From: Methanomassiliicoccaceae archaeon
GTDB taxonomy: Archaea > Thermoplasmatota > Thermoplasmata > Methanomassiliicoccales > UBA472
DNA length: 6,465 nt
Assembly: GCA_016919565.1 (NCBI GenBank)
Contig: JACXTO010000044.1
Coordinates: forward strand, 1 to 6,465
Reading direction: 5' to 3'
Every line of letters begins with the position of its first letter. Position 1 is the first letter of the stretch. The notes under the pieces are model-generated. The model made no database searches. It saw only the letters and a program-made list of their open reading frames with translations, and had not been told where the DNA came from. The position numbers were made by a program, and so were the translations under genes. Positions 5,479 through 6,465 of the stretch are shown here, piece by piece.

Positions 5479-5488
5479 TTTTTAATAT
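5479..5488 (+). promoter_or_regulatory. Candidate TATA box of the small cysteine protein gene
   Basis: TTTTTAATAT is a good archaeal TATA-like element. A start near 5510 would leave about nine bases before the TTG at 5519, or about 33 bases before the ATG at 5543. With the opposing element at 5445-5454 it forms a compact divergent promoter. Confidence 0.5.
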
Positions 5489-5518
5489 CTTTGAAATAAT
5501 GATTCTCCGGGAATTACA

Positions 5519-5848
5519 TTGACTTCGCGCGTTAAGGTGAAAATGACCGTCTGCGACAGGGAACACATAATAGAGGTCAGCCAGAGGGACGATGGTGATT
5601 TCGATGTCAAAGCGGTTACGCAATGCGATCACGTGAGGGAATTCATAGAAATGCTCGGTCCCCTCTCGATCGTCGATCTGACGGACAAGAAGAACAGCAA
5701 GGTCTGGGAATGCGTCAAGAATTCCAAAATGAGCTCGACCTGCCTGACTCCCGCCGCCGTCCTGAACGCCTGCTGGCTTGAAGCTGGATTGCTGTCCAAG
5801 AACCTGGCCAAGAGCCGCGGTTCGATAAGCGTTGAGTATCTCGATTGA
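5519..5848 (+). CDS. Small five-cysteine protein, resembles the archaeal DUF6951-type family
   Basis: A 109-residue soluble protein with no signal peptide or membrane segment. It opens with a beta strand (SRVKVKMTVC), has a helical middle, and carries a conserved-looking SSTCLTPAAVLNACWLEAGL block (residues 72-91). Cysteines are C12, C36, C65, C75 and C85, spaced like small metal- or cluster-binding proteins of methanogens and other anaerobes. From memory it resembles proteins labelled DUF6951, function unknown; this was not checked against a database. The TTG at 5519 is six bases after GGGA. ATG 5543 (codon 9) has AAGGTGA almost touching it, and GTG 5537 is also possible, so the true start is uncertain. 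It is transcribed divergently from the hydantoinase gene across about 118 bases and ends 76 bases before arsR-arsM. Confidence 0.72.
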   Translation: MTSRVKVKMTVCDREHIIEVSQRDDGDFDVKAVTQCDHVREFIEMLGPLSIVDLTDKKNSKVWECVKNSKMSSTCLTPAAVLNACWLEAGLLSKNLAKSRGSISVEYLD

Positions 5849-5894
5849 TGCCATATCGCGACCTTTCACACCATCTCAAGCCGACGTGACAACG

Positions 5895-5912
5895 TATGTA
5901 TATTTGTACATA
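5895..5912 (+). promoter_or_regulatory. TATA box and probable ArsR operator of the arsR-arsM fusion gene
   Basis: TATGTA (5895-5900) and TACATA (5907-5912) form a perfect inverted repeat around TATTTG. The central TGTATATTTG (5898-5906 region) is a good TATA element about 23-25 bases from the ATG at 5925, so transcription should start at or next to the start codon. No ribosome-binding site is seen in the gap, which fits a leaderless message. A dimeric ArsR bound here would cover the TATA box, the normal way such repressors act in archaea. Confidence 0.6.
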
Positions 5913-5924
5913 TATGCATCCGTT

Positions 5925-6465
5925 ATGAGCGAGAGCAAAGCGAGATTCTTCAGGGCCCTTGGGGACGAGACACGGCTGACCATATTGGGATACCTGCTGA
6001 AGAACGAGCATTGTGCGTGCAGTTTTAAGGACATTGAGACAAAGGACCAGACAACCATCTCAAGGCATCTGAAGGTCTTGACCGAGGCTGGTTTGATCAA
6101 ACGGAGGAAGAGCGGCCGGAATCTGATATACAGCATCAAGGACGACGACATCCGAAACCGCCTAATTACAATGGGCATCGAGCAACATGACGTTTGTTGC
6201 GATGCCGATAAACCAAGGGCCGATCGGGTCAAGGAGATCGTGAAGACAAGATATGGCAAGATAGCGCGCGAAGGCGGCTCCTGCGGCTGCGGGAGCGATT
6301 GCTGCGGGGAAGCAGCGCTGGCCCCGATCCAGATCTCCTCGACCCTTGGATATTCCGAGGCCGAGCTTGCCGTCCTGCCCGATTCCAATCTAGGACTGGG
6401 TTGCGGCAATCCTGGAGCCCTGAGCAATATCAGAAATGGGGACATCGTCCTCGATCTCGGTAGCG
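5925..6465 (+). CDS. arsM: ArsR-ArsM fusion: arsenic-responsive repressor domain joined to an arsenite S-adenosylmethionine methyltransferase (truncated at the right edge)
   Basis: One uninterrupted frame from ATG 5925 gives 180 residues before the window ends. Residues about 5-80 are an ArsR/SmtB winged helix: FFRALGDETRLTILGYLL, then a CAC thiol pair (C30, C32) at the site of the classical arsenic-binding CxC, the recognition helix QTTISRHLKVLTEAGLIKRR, and a wing (GRNLIYSI). C91-C92 form a second vicinal pair near the ArsR end. From about residue 102 it becomes ArsM: VKEIVKTRYGKIAREGGSC, the cysteine cluster CGCGSDCC (120-127), then LGLGCGNPGALSNIRNGDIV and LDLGS, the start of the SAM-binding loop. 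ArsM methylates As(III) using SAM. C160 in the GCGNP motif matches a conserved arsenic-binding cysteine of this family. Most of the methyltransferase lies beyond the window. An internal GTG (6240) with AAGGAG three bases before it could start ArsM alone. Confidence 0.9.
   Translation, partial: MSESKARFFRALGDETRLTILGYLLKNEHCACSFKDIETKDQTTISRHLKVLTEAGLIKRRKSGRNLIYSIKDDDIRNRLITMGIEQHDVCCDADKPRADRVKEIVKTRYGKIAREGGSCGCGSDCCGEAALAPIQISSTLGYSEAELAVLPDSNLGLGCGNPGALSNIRNGDIVLDLGS

Noticed and set aside
5876..6445. A 189-codon minus-strand open frame opposite arsR-arsM, and a 149-codon one at 5420-5869
   Set aside because: Both oppose genes with recognisable motifs, and their translations show no family resemblance.
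1..6465. CRISPR arrays, tRNA or rRNA genes, insertion sequences, long repeats
   Set aside because: Read on both strands, I found no regularly spaced repeats, cloverleaf pattern, transposase motif or terminal inverted repeats.

Overview
The window looks archaeal. Candidate promoters are TATA-box-like, at least two genes appear leaderless or nearly so, and usable Shine-Dalgarno sites resemble parts of GGAGGTGATC. The gene families also fit: an Lrp/AsnC regulator, the start of an XRE-type regulator of the archaeal helix-turn-helix-plus-CBS kind, a methanogen-type hydantoinase/oxoprolinase homologue, and an arsenite methyltransferase. With a moderately high GC coding style, a member of the Thermoplasmatota such as a Methanomassiliicoccales methanogen is my best guess. 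That placement is inference from gene content, not a database match.

Layout. Six genes lie on the minus strand, read from right to left: a 670-residue hydantoinase/oxoprolinase-family protein (3388-5400), a stand-alone CinA C-terminal domain / NMN amidohydrolase (2906-3391), a CobW/COG0523-type GTPase (1687-2772), a winged-helix regulator with a nine-cysteine C-terminal half (992-1615), an Lrp/AsnC regulator (357-794), and the first 32 codons of an XRE-family regulator cut by the left edge (1-97). Two genes lie on the plus strand at the right: a small five-cysteine protein (5519-5848), divergent from the hydantoinase gene, and an ArsR DNA-binding domain fused in frame to an ArsM-type arsenite methyltransferase (5925 to the right edge, truncated).

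How the genes may work together. The hydantoinase and CinA genes overlap by four bases (ATGA) and are almost certainly one translationally coupled unit. The GTPase has its own promoter region, carrying two palindromes built from GATAA/TTATC half-sites. It is followed 71 bases later by the cysteine-rich regulator, which has its own TATA box, so a metallochaperone GTPase plus a thiol- or metal-based sensor is a plausible but unproven pairing. The ArsR-ArsM gene would join arsenic sensing and arsenic methylation in one polypeptide, and a palindrome overlapping its TATA box suggests autoregulation. Four of the eight genes are predicted DNA-binding proteins by wHTH/HTH content, a fifth carries an internal winged-helix-like insertion, and thiol-rich proteins recur.

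Non-coding stretches are all under 300 bases. The longest (98-356) holds the XRE promoter, inverted repeats and repeated AATCATG motifs, but no convincing gene. I saw no tRNA, rRNA, CRISPR array or insertion sequence.
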